64,000 nucleotides of DNA from Paralithodes platypus (taxonomy: Eukaryota; Arthropoda; Malacostraca; Decapoda; Lithodidae): assembly GCA_032716605.1 (NCBI GenBank), contig CM064580.1, positions 34,112,728 to 34,176,727 on the forward strand, read 5' to 3'. The position numbers and the translations under genes are program-made. Position 1 is the first letter of the stretch, and each line of letters begins with the position of its first letter. The notes under the pieces are model-generated. The model was not told the origin of the DNA. It saw only the letters and a list, made by a program, of their open reading frames with translations, and made no database searches. Positions 9,895 through 20,740 of the stretch are shown here, piece after piece.

Positions 9895-11299
9895 TGTTAC
9901 GTATCTTGATCCTCAAGTGGTTAACTTGATGAAACTATATAGCACAGAGATATATATTAAGGTATCAGTCAGCTGAAGGCAAAACGAAAGTAAAATCTAA
10001 TAACATTATTTCCTGTTGTTGCTTCCCTTCCTTTTGGATCTTAGGACTTGGTATCCTTTATTGACTGATACTCTTTAATTATGAAAGAATACTGAAACTA
10101 ATTAGTCATGTAGTATTTATAAAGAATTGTTATTTAACCGAAGCTTAGTAGGCTATGGTTATGAACCGAAGAAGTTATATCTAAAGATTGAAAGATAAAT
10201 ATTAAGGTAAGAATATTTCTGTCTCTTACCCTTTTTTAAATGAATAGATAGTTTTCTTATATCATGTCCTTTTATTTATATTTAATGTAGTTATTATTCT
10301 TGGTTCTTGTCTTACGTTAATAGTATTATATTATTATTATTATCAGGATTAATATCAAAGTCACATAAAAAGTTAGATATATATTTAATAACTAGATAAA
10401 TGTATTTCTTAACCACGTAACATTGAGGTTTGATTATGAGTAAATTAAGTAACAGGATCGCTTCAAAGATTCGATTCAGGTCTCACTCAAATAATACGAA
10501 AAGCAAAAATAATATTTTGAAGCTAAAAGAATTTTCTTCAGCTTAGGAAATCACTAGAAGTAACATTAAAACAGCCATGTTAGTTTAAGGCAATATTTAT
10601 AATATGAGACAATAGTATCACCGTACCAGCAATGTAAGCTTAATTAGAAGAAAATGAAAGAACTCGTAAGTATTAATATAAAACAATAGTATGACTTTTA
10701 TCATAACCCAATTACTTAAAGAGTTGCTTTAGTCCACAAGTCAGTCAACTAAAATAGTTAAGTACATAATAGTAGCGTTAACGATAATTCCCAATCACAT
10801 ATCTCACTAACCACCATACTGTAAGTGTTTACACCGAACACACTTAACACACACTTATATAATCTGACTGACAGTCACAATCCCATTATAATACTTCACC
10901 CCGTCTTCCTCCAGCTGCAAGTTCACCTTCCCAACTCCAAATGAGACTGATTTGAATGCCCACTACTCGGGTCTTATATACTATGCAATGATGGTGTAGG
11001 AACGAATCAGGAGGCGGCGGATGGTGCGCGCCCCAATCACAGCTCCTCTAGTTGCGTAGCAGGTGCGTGGTCCAATGGCGTTGATTGGCGTCGATCATTG
11101 TCATAGCGTCGGGTCATCGAAGTAGTTTGCAGGGTCCCATATGACGCACGCAGGTGTGAAGGCTTGTTTGCTGGTATGCAGACGAGCTGGTTTCCCACTC
11201 GCTGGTTCGCTCGCTGGTCTGCTTCGCCGCCTGGGTAATTCGGCACTCCTTCAACTCTTAATTCTAACTCTTAAATAAAATACAGGGCTCCGTATGTCA
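9895..11299 (-). repeat. 3' LTR of element A, 1405 bp
   Basis: Direct repeat of 18999-20428 with high identity and small indels. On the plus strand it starts TGTTACGTATCTTG and ends CCGTATGTCA. On the sense strand a TATATAAG box lies at about 10980-10973. The pyrimidine run just outside (11305-11311) is the complement of the polypurine tract. Confidence 0.92.
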
Positions 11300-11344
11300 G
11301 ACCTCCCCCCTAGAAAAGAGTTTAAGGAGTATAGTACATAATAT

Positions 11345-11633
11345 ACATAATACATAATCAGATTTACCACCAGATTGGCAACAGCAAGATTATAATGAGG
11401 ATATAATAAGGATATCACCCAAAGTAGGCAACGTCTCCAGGTACCACATCAGAACATAGCCGGAACGTAGCTGGAGCGTTATTCGAACTGCAAGGCATTA
11501 TCTCACAGCTAAAGGCTTGAAAGCGCACAACTAAAGCATGATATTTACCTCGCTACAAGGGAGAGCTAATTGCCAAAATCCTCTCATTAAGTTAATCTTA
11601 CTGCTGTATGAGGCCAACCTGGTAAATGCAATC
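11345..11633 (-). pseudogene. Displaced second copy of the RT region of element A
   Basis: This segment, between the end of RNase H and the 3' LTR, aligns to the element's own RT region at about 12340-12650. Shared blocks include a CCAGGTACC block, GTAGCTGGAGCGTT and CATTAAGT.AATCTTGCTG. It is strongly diverged and partly deleted, and it lies in the same orientation. It does not encode a usable domain. Template switching during reverse transcription or an old tandem duplication could explain it. Confidence 0.75.
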
Positions 11634-11634
11634 T

Positions 11635-12050
11635 TTAATAGATACGTGATAGGCAATCGGCTAGCACGTTCTGGACCCCCTTAATATGTTTAACATCCAG
11701 GAAGTATTCCTGCAGCAACAAACTCCACCTGGTCAGTCGTTGGTTTTTATTTTGGAACTTATGCAAACATTTTAAGGGGTGATGGTCAGTATACACAGTG
11801 ATGGCACCAGAGGCAGATTGCACATAGACAGCAAAGTATTGAAGGGATAAAATTAATGCTAACAGCTCCTTCTCAATGACTGAATAGTTACGTTGAGCAG
11901 AATTTATTTTTTTACTAAAATAGCACACAGGATACAATACTTCACAGTCTTCTTCCTGTAGCAATACTGCACCAACCCCGGTATTGCTGGCATCCACTGC
12001 TAGGGAAAAATATCTGTTAAAATCAGGAGCTCTGAGTACAGGATAATTTG
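11635..12050 (-). pseudogene. Element A RNase H domain
   Basis: An open frame at 11997-11635 gives VDASNTGVGAVLLQ (first catalytic Asp; the codons for VDAS begin about 12000), then IEKELLALILSL (catalytic Glu), YTDHHPL (Asp) and VLADCLSRIY. These are the four RNase H catalytic positions of Gypsy-type Pol. It would degrade the RNA strand of the RNA:DNA hybrid. It ends at a stop right after the domain, so this is the C-terminus of Pol in this element. The frame joins the RT thumb through a stop and frameshift at about 12052. Confidence 0.88.
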
Positions 12051-12051
12051 A

Positions 12052-13120
12052 TCAAATATATTTGGTAGCATTAAAGGCCTCACATTCGGAGAACCACTCA
12101 AACTTCACATCCTTACGGAGAAGATCTGTCAGGGGAGCTGTTAACCTAGAAAAGTTTAAGATGAAACGCCTATAATAACCAATCATTCCTAGGTACCTTT
12201 GGATATGTTTCTTAGTGCTAGGAATTGGGAATTCTAGAATAAACTCTACCTTTGCTTGAGGAGGTGCAACCTGCCCCTGACGTACCGTATATCCAAGATA
12301 CTGGACCGTACTATTTACAAAGGTGCATTTCTTAAGATTAACCACCACATTGGCATCAGCAAGATTTAAGAACAGCAATCTAAGTTGGTAAACATGACTG
12401 TGAAAAGATAAGAATATCATCGATGTAGACAACGCATCCAGGTACCCCTTCAGTCACCAAATTCATGAGGCGCTGGAATGTAGCTGGAGCGTTTTTCAAG
12501 CCGTAGGGCATTACGTTACAGCAGAAGGCTTGATTATTGACTACAAATCATGAAATTTCCCTCGCTCTAGGGGTGAGAGCTACTTGCCAATATCCCTTCA
12601 TTAAGTCAATCTTGCTGATATAGGTGGCTGTACCAATCTGGTCAATGCAGTCATCGATCCGTGGCAGTGGGTAGGTATCGTTCTTTGTTACAGCATTAAC
12701 TTGCCTATAGTCCATACATAACCTATGGCTCCCGTCTGGCTTTGGCACAAGTATGACCGGACTACTCCACTGGCTTAAGGCCCTAGTGATCAGCTCGTTT
12801 GACAACATGAAGTCAAGCTCGACCTGCAGTATACTCCTGCGTTGTGGTGACACATGGTAGGGGGATAGTTTAATGGGTGTTGCATCCCATACGTCGATGT
12901 CGTGCACGGCCAAAGAAGTGAGCCCTGGAGTATCACGGAACACACTGGGAGACTGAGATAAAACAGAGATTAGTTGGTTCGCTTGATCAGAGGGAAGATG
13001 ACATAGTTTAGATGGTAATTCCCCCCAAGCTACTGAGTCATACTTAAAGTTGGATAGGCTACATGACAAGTCAAAGTCTGCATGGATACCTTCAGGCTCT
13101 GGAACAGTCTGTTGCGGGTC
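12052..13120 (-). pseudogene. Element A reverse transcriptase, broken
   Basis: The Gypsy-type RT starts in the 392-residue open frame 13726-12548: PVILVPKPDGSHRLCMDYR, then YPLPRIDD and ISKIDLMKGYWQV (first catalytic Asp). A TGA follows at about 12546. The next stretch encodes the [13 protein letters not shown] block and a YIDD box (about 12418-12430, catalytic Asp pair). A single-base frameshift follows at about 12410, then the thumb (LGMIGYYRRFI at about 12170-12200). The key catalytic residues are still visible, but the stop and frameshift prevent one product. Confidence 0.88.
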
Positions 13121-13224
13121 AGTAAGTGAACTGAAGACTTCGTCTGCACCAGGCTGTCCACAGGTCCTGACATTCACTGCCACAGTGGGAGAATCTGGAG
13201 GAGAGGAATCAGGGGACCTATGGT

Positions 13225-14857
13225 AGGGTTTCAACATATTTATATGGAATACTTGCGTGGGCTTTCTCCTGTCTGGGGTAGTTACTAGATAATCGGTAAT
13301 GCTCACCCTCTGAATGATCTTATATGGGCCCCTGAACTTGGCAGATAAAGGTTGGCCAAAAAGGGGGAGCAGGACCAAAACCTCATCACCGGGCTGAAAC
13401 TCCCTCTCACAGGCTTTTCTGTCATACCAGTTCTTCATGGAGCTTTTAGCCACTATCAAGTTTTGAGCTGCAAACTCACATGAGGATCTCAGCCGGGTTT
13501 TGAAATCTGAAACATACTTGAGGAGGTTTTGGTTCCCCTCCTGGTCAACTAGGCTATCCTGCAATAGTTGCAAAGGACCTCTTATCTGGTGACCGAAAAC
13601 TAGCTCATTAGGGGAAAAACCCAGGGATTCAGTTGGAACCTCACAAGTAGCAAATAAAAGAAAAGGTACCCCCTTATCCCACTCAACTCCGGTCTCTGTA
13701 CAATATTTACGCAACATGGCTTTCAAAGTTTGATGAAACCGTTCGAGAACCCCTCAACTCTCTGGGTGGTAGGTGCTCGACTTAACATGCTCGATACCCA
13801 ACTCCTTCAGGGACTGCTGAAAAATGTTAGAGGTAAAATTAGTTCCTTGATCACTTTGCACCTCATGGGGGAAACTCATTCTGGTGAAGAATTTGAGCAG
13901 TTCCTTGATGACAGTTGGAGCAGAGGTAGTCCTTAACCCTTCTTTGGTGGCGCGCAACTTATGTCGTGTGAAATAAATTTCGACTAAGTGGCGGTTCATA
14001 ACTTATGTTGTGTGCCATTTTCAGCACGTAATGTTGTAGAGAGAGAGAGCTGAGCGGTGTGAGGAGTGTAGTAAGGCTATGACCGCCGCCCACCACCGCG
14101 GTGGGCCAACTGAAGTGAAAACCACCCTTCCATCCCCCCTCACACTCGCTACACAGGGAATTATGTAGGGAAAGTACCTAATTACATGGTTTTTGCATTC
14201 GTGTTGCGCGATCGTTGCAAGAAAACCAGTGGTCGTACAAGGATGGTTGGGGTGTCATTGGAAAGCTCTGTTTATGCCCTTTCAGGGATAGATACTTGTT
14301 TTACGCTCTGGGTCTTATTTAGGCATGAAAATTATCACGTAAACAACCCTATTTAGGGTAAAAACACCCCGCTGGGCGGTACATATAAATTACCGCCTAG
14401 GCCGCTCGTAAGGTGTTAAGGGTATAGCCTCTGGGTAGCGAGTTGCCATGTCCATAATAGTTAATAAATAATTGTTACCTTGGGAAGTCTTAGGCAATGG
14501 GCCTACAATGTCCACTACCACCCAAGTAAAAGGATTCTCGAAGACGGGCAAGGGCACCAGAGAATGTACAGGCACCTTCTGATTGGGTTTTCCTGTCATC
14601 TGGCAAGTGTGACACACTCTACAAAACTCCACTACATCTGCACGCATTCCTGGCCAGTGAAAGTGGGCTCTGATTCTGTCTAGAGTTTTTCTCACACCTA
14701 GGTGTCCTGCCAATGGTATACAATGTGCCATTTCCAAGATATCTCTACGACAAGGTTTGGGGACTACTACTTGATGGACGTCCCAGGCCCCGTCATCGAT
14801 TGGTCTGTGTGGCTGTCTCCATCTCGCCACAATACTCCTCCTTTGAGGTAGAAACAT
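13225..14857 (-). pseudogene. Element A integrase, split by a MITE
   Basis: The zinc-binding HHCC domain (HCIPLAGHLGVRKT...CRVCHTC) lies at about 14735-14600. The catalytic core follows: VVVDIVGPLP (first Asp), QSDQGTNF (second Asp, about 13860) and VLERFH (Glu, about 13735). A TGA lies just before that Glu. The C-terminal module FRGPYKI (GPY/F motif, about 13325) and a short tail precede RT in the same 392-residue frame. Integrase joins the cDNA to target DNA. The domain is interrupted at 13933-14419 by a TTAA MITE. Its place upstream of RT is the diagnostic feature. Confidence 0.88.
13933..14419 (+). mobile_element. TTAA MITE, family 1, copy B (inside element A integrase)
   Basis: TTAA lies at 13933-13936 and 14416-14419. 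The ends are CCCTTCTTTGGTGG and, on the other strand, CACCTTACGAGCGG. The integrase frame of element A is continuous if the insert and one TTAA are ignored, which confirms the boundaries and the target duplication. Confidence 0.93.
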
Positions 14858-15431
14858 TCACCACCCTCCTTCTCACATTCCTCTTCACTCACGGCCCTGG
14901 CAGCTAACTCCTTGCATTCTCTATCATCTCTCTGTAGCTCTACCAGGCCACTAGGACAATTTGGAGGGGTTTCATGGTCATCGTTAGGGTCAAGATGAGC
15001 CATAAAGGTGTCAGATAAATCCACCTCAGTCACATCATCAGGCACAGTTGGAGCGTCATTCACACTCTCATCATCCCTTTCATCAACTCTTACATTCCGT
15101 ACATTTCTGTCTGAGGGAACTGCTACTTGAGACATTGAACGTGTGACAGCACACAGGGAAAACTGTTGGCATCTCCTTTTCGAGCTCACCGGTTAGTGGC
15201 TCGTTAACAGGGGAAAGTGACAAAATGGGGTCTGGTCGGACCTTCTCACCTGCTACATCATTCCCCAAAAGGAGTGTTACCCCGAGCACAGGGATATCTT
15301 GGGACCTACGCTAAGCTATGGTGGCCTCACCCTGTAGTAACTCACATTCAATTTCGCCTTTTACCAAGTATGCATAAAATTGGCCTCCAGCACCTCTCAT
15401 TATAACTGGTTCGCCAGGTGGGCACTCAGTG
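14858..15431 (-). pseudogene. Element A protease region and linker
   Basis: A frame at 15289-15083 contains LGVTLLLGNDVAGEK, the LLGND block that closes retroviral-type aspartic proteases of this lineage. The DTG active site lies on the far side of the Harbinger insertion at about 17390. A frame at 15189-14767 holds an acidic Asp/Glu-rich linker leading to the integrase. Frameshifts separate the pieces. Confidence 0.75.
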
Positions 15432-15599
15432 TAAAGCAAGGTTCACACATTGGCGAGTCGGAGCGCAACTCCAACGCGAGTGATGAAATTTTTGCACTCG
15501 CCAATGATTATCCCAAATTCGCCGACACTCGCCGACACTCGCACGGACTCGCGGTGGACCGCGTACACTCGCGAACGCGGCCAAAAATTTTAGGATGAC

Positions 15600-16130
15600 A
15601 TAAAATTTGGAGAGTCAAGTGGGAGTAGGACGCCAACTCGCATAGAGTCACGTAGACTTGCGTAGACTCGCATAGAATCGCGTAAACTCCTGTAGACTCG
15701 TGTGACACTCATGTAGACTCGCGTGACACTCACGTTGTACTATTTGGAAATTTAATGATCGCGAGTCTACACGAGTTTACACGAGTCCACGCGGGTCTAC
15801 GTGAGTCTACACGAGTACAACAGGAGTCTACACTATAGTAAACAACCAATATTGCCAAAGGCGAGAGTCAAACAGGAGTCAACACGACGCTAACGCGAGT
15901 TAACACGGGGTAACGCGAGTGTAACACGCGTAAACGAGAGTACCCACGTGGTGGTCTGGATTTCACAATATGTGTGGCGAGTCTATGCGAAACAAACACG
16001 AGTTTACGCGATATTAACGTGAGTCTATGCGAGTCTATGCGAAACCAACGTGAGTCTACGCGAGTAACGGTGACACCAACGTGAGTCTACGCGAGTGGTG
16101 TGCGACTGCTGGCAACACCGCGCGAGTAGG
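15600..16130. repeat. Left subterminal motif array of the Harbinger element
   Basis: Dozens of degenerate copies of a ~10-13 bp motif. The forms ACTCGCGTAGACTCG and ACTCGTGTAGACTC occur at about 15615-15735. The motif then flips to its reverse complement (GCGAGTCTACACGAGT) from about 15758 to 16100. Confidence 0.85.
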
Positions 16131-16315
16131 TGGCACCACCGTGTCAACACCCCCTATAAAAAGGGACCGCCCGCGGTGCCTCCTCCACTCTCCACCGTGA
16201 CCCCAGCAAGGACCCATTGACCCGGGCCGCACAGCGACCCACGCTACCCTACCACGCTGCCTGCCCTACCACGCTGCCCTACCTGCCTGCCCTACCACGC
16301 TGCCTGCCCTGCACC

Positions 16316-16465
16316 ATGCCTTTGCCCAAGGAGAAGGTGGTGGCCACCAAGTCTCGGAAGGGTGGTGATGGTGTTGTGAAGAAAGGCAAGGCTACACCTC
16401 CCGAACAACCCCGCATCGCACCCCCTGCCTGGAGGCCTGTTGCGTCGCAAGAGTTGGCTAGGATA
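16316..16465 (+). pseudogene. Truncated second ORF of the Harbinger-type element
   Basis: A TATAAAAAG box at about 16155 precedes an ATG at 16316. The short frame is rich in Lys, Pro and Ala (MPLPKEKVVATKSRKGGDGV at its start) and stops at about 16468, at the internal deletion junction. PIF/Harbinger elements usually carry a second DNA-binding (Myb/SANT-like) gene, so this is probably its N-terminus. No Myb motif remains to confirm it. Confidence 0.5.
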
Positions 16466-16840
16466 TGAGTCACCAGTGGCCAGGTAGCGGAGTGTGATTG
16501 CAATCCTCAGCCCAGGTGACAAAGCCTCCCTCCAGAAGGTGTCCTGCTTCTCTACCCTAGGCCCGACACGTGCCACCAACTCCCTAAACATGTGGACGTC
16601 CACACGTAGGAAATTCCGGAATCCTTTGGGGTCCTCTCTCTCAAGCTCCTCCATAAGTTGTTCGTACACACCGAACTGTGGCCGTCTCAGTAGCCAGCTC
16701 CTAGCCCAAACTCTCCTTCGTGGCCTTTCCCCTTGACGTCTTTCTTCAGCCTCCTTCTCCTCCAGCTCCTCTAGGTCTAGGAGACGCATCTGCATTTGCA
16801 GTATGAGCACAGCTGCCGCTCTCCGCCTCCTGATGGACAT
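16465..16840 (-). pseudogene. Truncated Harbinger-type transposase (N-terminal part)
   Basis: The likely ATG is at 16840. The frame encodes an Arg-rich start, a Glu/Arg-rich coiled coil, then FGVYEQLMEELEREDPKGF, FRNFLRVDVHMFRELVARVG and ISPGxRLAITLRYLATGDSY-like residues (here LSPGLRIAITLRYLATGDSY). This is the conserved N-terminal half of HARBI1/ALP1-like transposases. The DDE catalytic domain should follow, but the sequence switches at about 16465 into the inverted end of a second, plus-strand ORF. The product would be catalytically dead. Confidence 0.82.
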
Positions 16841-16974
16841 GGTGTGTGGGTGGGTGGGTGGGTGGGTTGGTGGGGGGGTTAGGCTGTATCCTGCAGAGTA
16901 ACGTCCGTCCGTGGTGGTGTTGCGTGGTGTGAACAATGGTGCCAGTGGGGGCCTCTTTATATACGTATCCTGAC

Positions 16975-17275
16975 ACTCGCCAACACTCGCACACACTCAT
17001 GTTAGACTCCCATACACTCCTGTTAACTTCCTGTAGACTCGCGTTCATCTCGTGTAAACTCATGTAAACTCGTGTAAACTCCTGTGACACTCGCGTAGAC
17101 TCGTGTAGACTCGCACTATTCGTACCCTGGAATTTGACCGTTATTTTTCAAATTTTGGCGGTGCGTGTTGGGGTCGTGTTACACTCACCAACACTCGCGT
17201 AAACTTGTGTAAACTTGTGTTATATTCGTGTTATATGCGTGTTTACTCGCATCAGCTGCTACTCGCATTGGGTTC
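16975..17275. repeat. Right subterminal motif array of the Harbinger element
   Basis: Repeated ACTCGCGT, ACTCGTGTAAACTC and ACTCATGTAAACTC motifs up to the right inverted repeat. The same motif as the left array, in the same orientation as the left array's outer part. Confidence 0.83.
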
Positions 17276-17358
17276 GGGCTCCATCAACGGCGATATGCGG
17301 CGAGTGTGACTCGCGTTGGCCTCGCGCTCCGACTCGCCTATGTGTGAACCTACCTTAA

Positions 17359-18815
17359 GGATTCACCATGAGGGTGCTAGTAGAACCTGTGTCTCTCAGA
17401 ATTTTTACCTCATGCATGCAACCATTTAATCTCACATTGCCAGATGAAATAAAGGGACGGTAACTGTCCTGCACTGATGGTGAAATTAGTATTGGCTTAA
17501 CCCTAGTGGGTTGTACCACGCATGCTACTACACCCCTGTCTAGATGGTTTACGTTAGCTGCTAGGTACTCCTTCTGTCGGGAGTCCTGTATTAAAGGAAC
17601 TTTTGGTGCTAGGTATTCCTTCTGTCGGGAGTCCTGCATTAAAGGAACTTTTGGTGCTAGGTACTCCTTCTGTCGGGAGTCATGCATTAAAGGCACATAT
17701 GGAGTTTGAGATACGGCAGCAACTGTCTGCCCCGATCTCTCGGTTTTCTCCTTGGCCCAGCACTGATAAGCTAGGTGGCCTCTCTTGCCACAAAAAGTAC
17801 ATACTTTAGGGGATACGGGAACGTTCCCTCTTTGGGCCCCACCTCTGTTACCATTGCCCTGAGTCACATTTTTAGTTGGGGGAACAATTCTATTTTGGCT
17901 AGCTGGGGAAGACGTTACAGGATTGTGACTGGGTCTGTCAGATTTGTGATTGGGATACTTAAAATTAGAACTATAATTATCGTAGGGCTTCTTTCCACGA
18001 AATTTGTTGTTGAGCACATATGTGTCAGCCATGTCAGCGGCGTCGGCAAGACAATCTACCTTTTTCCCCCTTAAATGATAGGATACAGAAGAATCAATTT
18101 TCCATAGGAAATTTTCTAACAGGACCAACTCCTTCAGATCGTTGTAGCTTGTGACTTTCTTACTCTAGACCCAATGATTGAAAGTTTTAGTCATTGTCCT
18201 GGCAAATACCTTATGGGTTTCTTCTACTTTCTTCTGGTTTTTACGGAAAGATTGCCTGTAAGCCTCAGGCTGTAATTGATAGGTTTTTAGGATAGCTTCT
18301 TTGAGATTGTCATAATCCTGCTTAACCTCTGCTACTTCTGACAAATACGTGGCCCGAGCCTGCCCTGTCAAAACGGTTTGTAACATAAAAGGTCATTGAT
18401 CTCTTGTCCACCTCATACCTCCAGCAACTTCCTCAAACAAAACAAAGAAATCCTGCACATTATCCTCAGTGAAAGGTGGAATAACACTGGTCATAGTCAA
18501 TCCCAGAGGGGGAGCAATTAAGGGAGCATTTGTATTGACATTTAGTTGAGCCGTACGATATTGATATTCACATTTTTCGGTCGTTGCTCTGGTTTTTATT
18601 CTGGCTTGTTCGGTCTTTATTCTGGCTAGTTCTAGTTCGAATAATTGATAAACGGTAAAACCAGGTGGCAATTGTTCGTCAAGTTGGCTAGGATTACCAC
18701 CAACTGCTCCGCCACCCTCCTCGCCTTCTACAGGGAACAGGTGGGTTTTTATGGTCTGAGCCACCTCTACTTTGGACATGTTTGAGACAGTTAACTGGAG
18801 ATGTGAGGCAAGCAC
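17359..18815 (-). pseudogene. Element A gag, CCHC knuckle and start of protease
   Basis: Three stretches: 18815-18393 (N-terminal gag, Gln/Arg-rich coiled coil), 18386-18165 (capsid-like segment with LTGQARATYLSEV and YQLQPEAYRQ), and 18128-17359. A TGA at about 18390 and a TAG at about 18162 separate them. The last stretch has a retroviral zinc knuckle, CTFCGKRGHLAYQC, at about 17810-17770. It is followed by a 16-residue segment repeated three times, then the protease active site RDTGSTST. The frame ends at the Harbinger insertion (17355). Gag packages RNA and forms particles. Confidence 0.85.
17560..17703 (-). repeat. In-frame 48-bp tandem triplication in element A
   Basis: Three consecutive 48-bp units (17560-17607, 17608-17655, 17656-17703) encode a 16-residue peptide resembling VPLMQDSRQKEYLAPK. 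They lie between the CCHC knuckle and the protease. Confidence 0.93.
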
Positions 18816-18998
18816 TTTCAGTTCGGATTTTGACAGACGGTCAATATCAGGGGCTGTGGGTTATGATTCTATGAAAACTCGAGCATCGTCGTCATTAATT
18901 AGATCAGGCATGATTAATATTTGATTTGTAAGTAGTGAAACGGTAATGAAACTGAGTGAAACTGTATGAAACGAATCCTGGCGAGGTCGCCACTCTTC

Positions 18999-20428
18999 TG
19001 TTACGTATCTTGATCCTCAAGTGGTTAACTTGATGAAACTGTATAGCACAGAGATATATATTAAGGTATCAGTCAGCTGAAGGCAAAACGAAAGTAAAAT
19101 CTAATAAAATTATTTCCTGTTGTTGCTTCCTTTCCTTTTGGATCTTAGGACTTGGTATCCTATATTGACTGATACTCTTTAATTATGAAAAAATACTGAA
19201 ACTAATTAAAGTCATGTAGTATTTATAAAGAATTATTATTTAACCGAAGCTTAGTAGGCTATAGTTATGAACCGAAGAAGTTATATCTAAAGAAGGACTA
19301 TTAATTATATATCAAGTCTTGAAAGATAAATATTAAGGTAAGAATATTTCTGTCTCTTACCCTTTTTTAAATGAATAGATAGTTTTCTTATATCATGTCC
19401 TTTTATTTATATTTAATGTAGTTATTATTCTTGGTTCTTGTCTTACGTTAATAGTATTATAGTATTATTATCAGGATTAATATCAAAGTCACATAAAAAG
19501 TTAGATATATATTTAATAATTAGATAAATGTATTTCTTAACCACGTAACATTGAGGTTTGATTATGAGTAAATTAAGTTACAGGATCGCTTCATAGATTC
19601 GATTCAGGTCTCACTCAAATAATACGAAAAGCAAAAATAATATTCTGAAGCTAAAAGAATTTTCTTCAGCTTAGGAAATCACTAGAAGTAACATTAAAAC
19701 AGCCATGTTAGTTTAAGGCGATATTACTAATATGAGACTATAGTATCACCGTACCAGCAATGTAAGCTTAATTAAAAGAAAATTAAAGAACTCGTAAGTA
19801 TTAATATAAAACAATAGTATTACTTTTATCATAACCCAATTACTTAAAGAGTTGCTTTAGTCCACAAGTCGGTCAACTAAAATAGTTAAGTACATAATAG
19901 TAGCGTTAACGTTAATTCCCAATCACATATCTCACTAACCAACATACTGTAAGTGTTTACACCGAACACACTTAACACACACTTATATAATCTGACTGAC
20001 AGTCACAATCCCATTATAATACTTCACCCCGTCTTCCTCCAGCTGCAAGTTCACCTTCCCAACTCCAAATGAGACTGATTTGAATGCCCACTATTCGGGT
20101 CTTATATACTATGCAATGATGGTGTAGGAACGAATCAGGAGGCGGGGGATGGTGCGCGCCCCAATCACAGCTTCTCTAGTTGCGTAGCAGGTGCGTGGTC
20201 CAATGGCGTTGATTGGCGTCGATCGTCGTCATAGCGTCGGGTCATCGAAGTAGTTTGCAGGGTCCCATATGACGCACGCAGGTGTGAAGGCTTGTTTGCT
20301 GGTATGCAGACGAGCTGGTTTCCCACTCGCTGGTTCGCTCGCTGGTCTGCTTCGCCGCCTGGGTAATTCGGCACTCCTTCAACTCTTAATTCTAACTCTT
20401 AAATAAACATACAGGGCTCCGTATGTCA
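18999..20428 (-). repeat. 5' LTR of element A, 1430 bp
   Basis: Partner of 9895-11299. The plus-strand start TGTTACGTATC follows the primer-binding site complement (GGTCGCCA at about 18985-18992). The sense TATA box (TATATAAG) is at about 20108-20101. The outer flank GACCTC equals the first six internal bases next to the other LTR. Confidence 0.92.
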
Positions 20429-20469
20429 GACCTCATCAAGTACTCCTCAGAGTATTTCGACAGGATAGG

Positions 20470-20728
20470 GTATTATTTGAGTGAGACCTGAATCGAATCT
20501 ATGAAGCGATCCTGTAACTTAATTTACTCATAATCAAACCTCAATGTTATGTGGTTAAGAAATACATTTATCTAATTATTAAATATATATATCTAACTTT
20601 TTATGTGACTTTGATATTAATCCTGATAATAATAATATAATACTATTAACGTAAGACAAGAACCAAGAATAATAACTACATTAAATATAAATAAAAGGAC
20701 ATGATATAAGAAAACTATATACCCTGTC
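20470..20728 (-). repeat. Inverted fragment of the element A LTR
   Basis: This is nearly the exact reverse complement of 19379-19625 within the adjacent LTR. It begins where the LTR reads GGTCTCACTCAAATAATAC and ends at its AGTTTTCTTATATCATG. It is flanked by short inverted repeats TTTCGACAGG (20456-20465) and CCTGTCGAAA (about 20731-20740). No TG...CA ends are present, so it is not a solo LTR. Confidence 0.88.
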
Positions 20729-20740
20729 GAAACCCTATCC

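Larger units (their letters stand above)
15435..17355 (+). mobile_element. PIF/Harbinger-type DNA transposon, 1.92 kb, internally deleted
   Basis: The terminal inverted repeats are long. The left end is AGCAAGGTTCACACATTGGC; the right end, read inward, is AGGTAGGTTCACACATAGGC, and both continue GAGTCGGAGCGC. A TAA target duplication (15432-15434 and 17356-17358) fits the 3-bp TWA preference of PIF/Harbinger/ISL2EU elements. Removing the insert with one TAA keeps the element A gag-protease frame open. Inside are a truncated transposase (minus), a truncated plus-strand ORF converging on it, and dense subterminal arrays of an ACTCGCGTAGACTCG-like motif. It is non-autonomous as it stands. Confidence 0.9.
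9895..20428 (-). mobile_element. Ty3/Gypsy-type LTR retrotransposon A, GMR1-like domain order, interrupted
   Basis: Two direct LTRs (9895-11299 and 18999-20428) enclose, in minus-strand order, gag with a CCHC knuckle, protease, integrase, reverse transcriptase and RNase H. Integrase lies upstream of RT, as in the GMR1-like lineage and unlike ordinary Gypsy elements. LTR ends are TG...CA in the sense direction (TGACATACGG ... CGTAACA). A purine tract (sense GGGGGGAGGTC) precedes the 3' LTR. A TGGCGACC primer-binding site follows the 5' LTR at about 18979-18993. A TTAA MITE and a Harbinger-type element are nested inside. Many stops and frameshifts make it inactive. No matching target-site duplication was found: the flanks are ACATT and GACCT. 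Confidence 0.9.

Noticed and set aside
11037..11246. 69-residue frame also found at 20165-20374
   Set aside because: Lies wholly within the duplicated LTR; no domain, and LTR identity explains its conservation.
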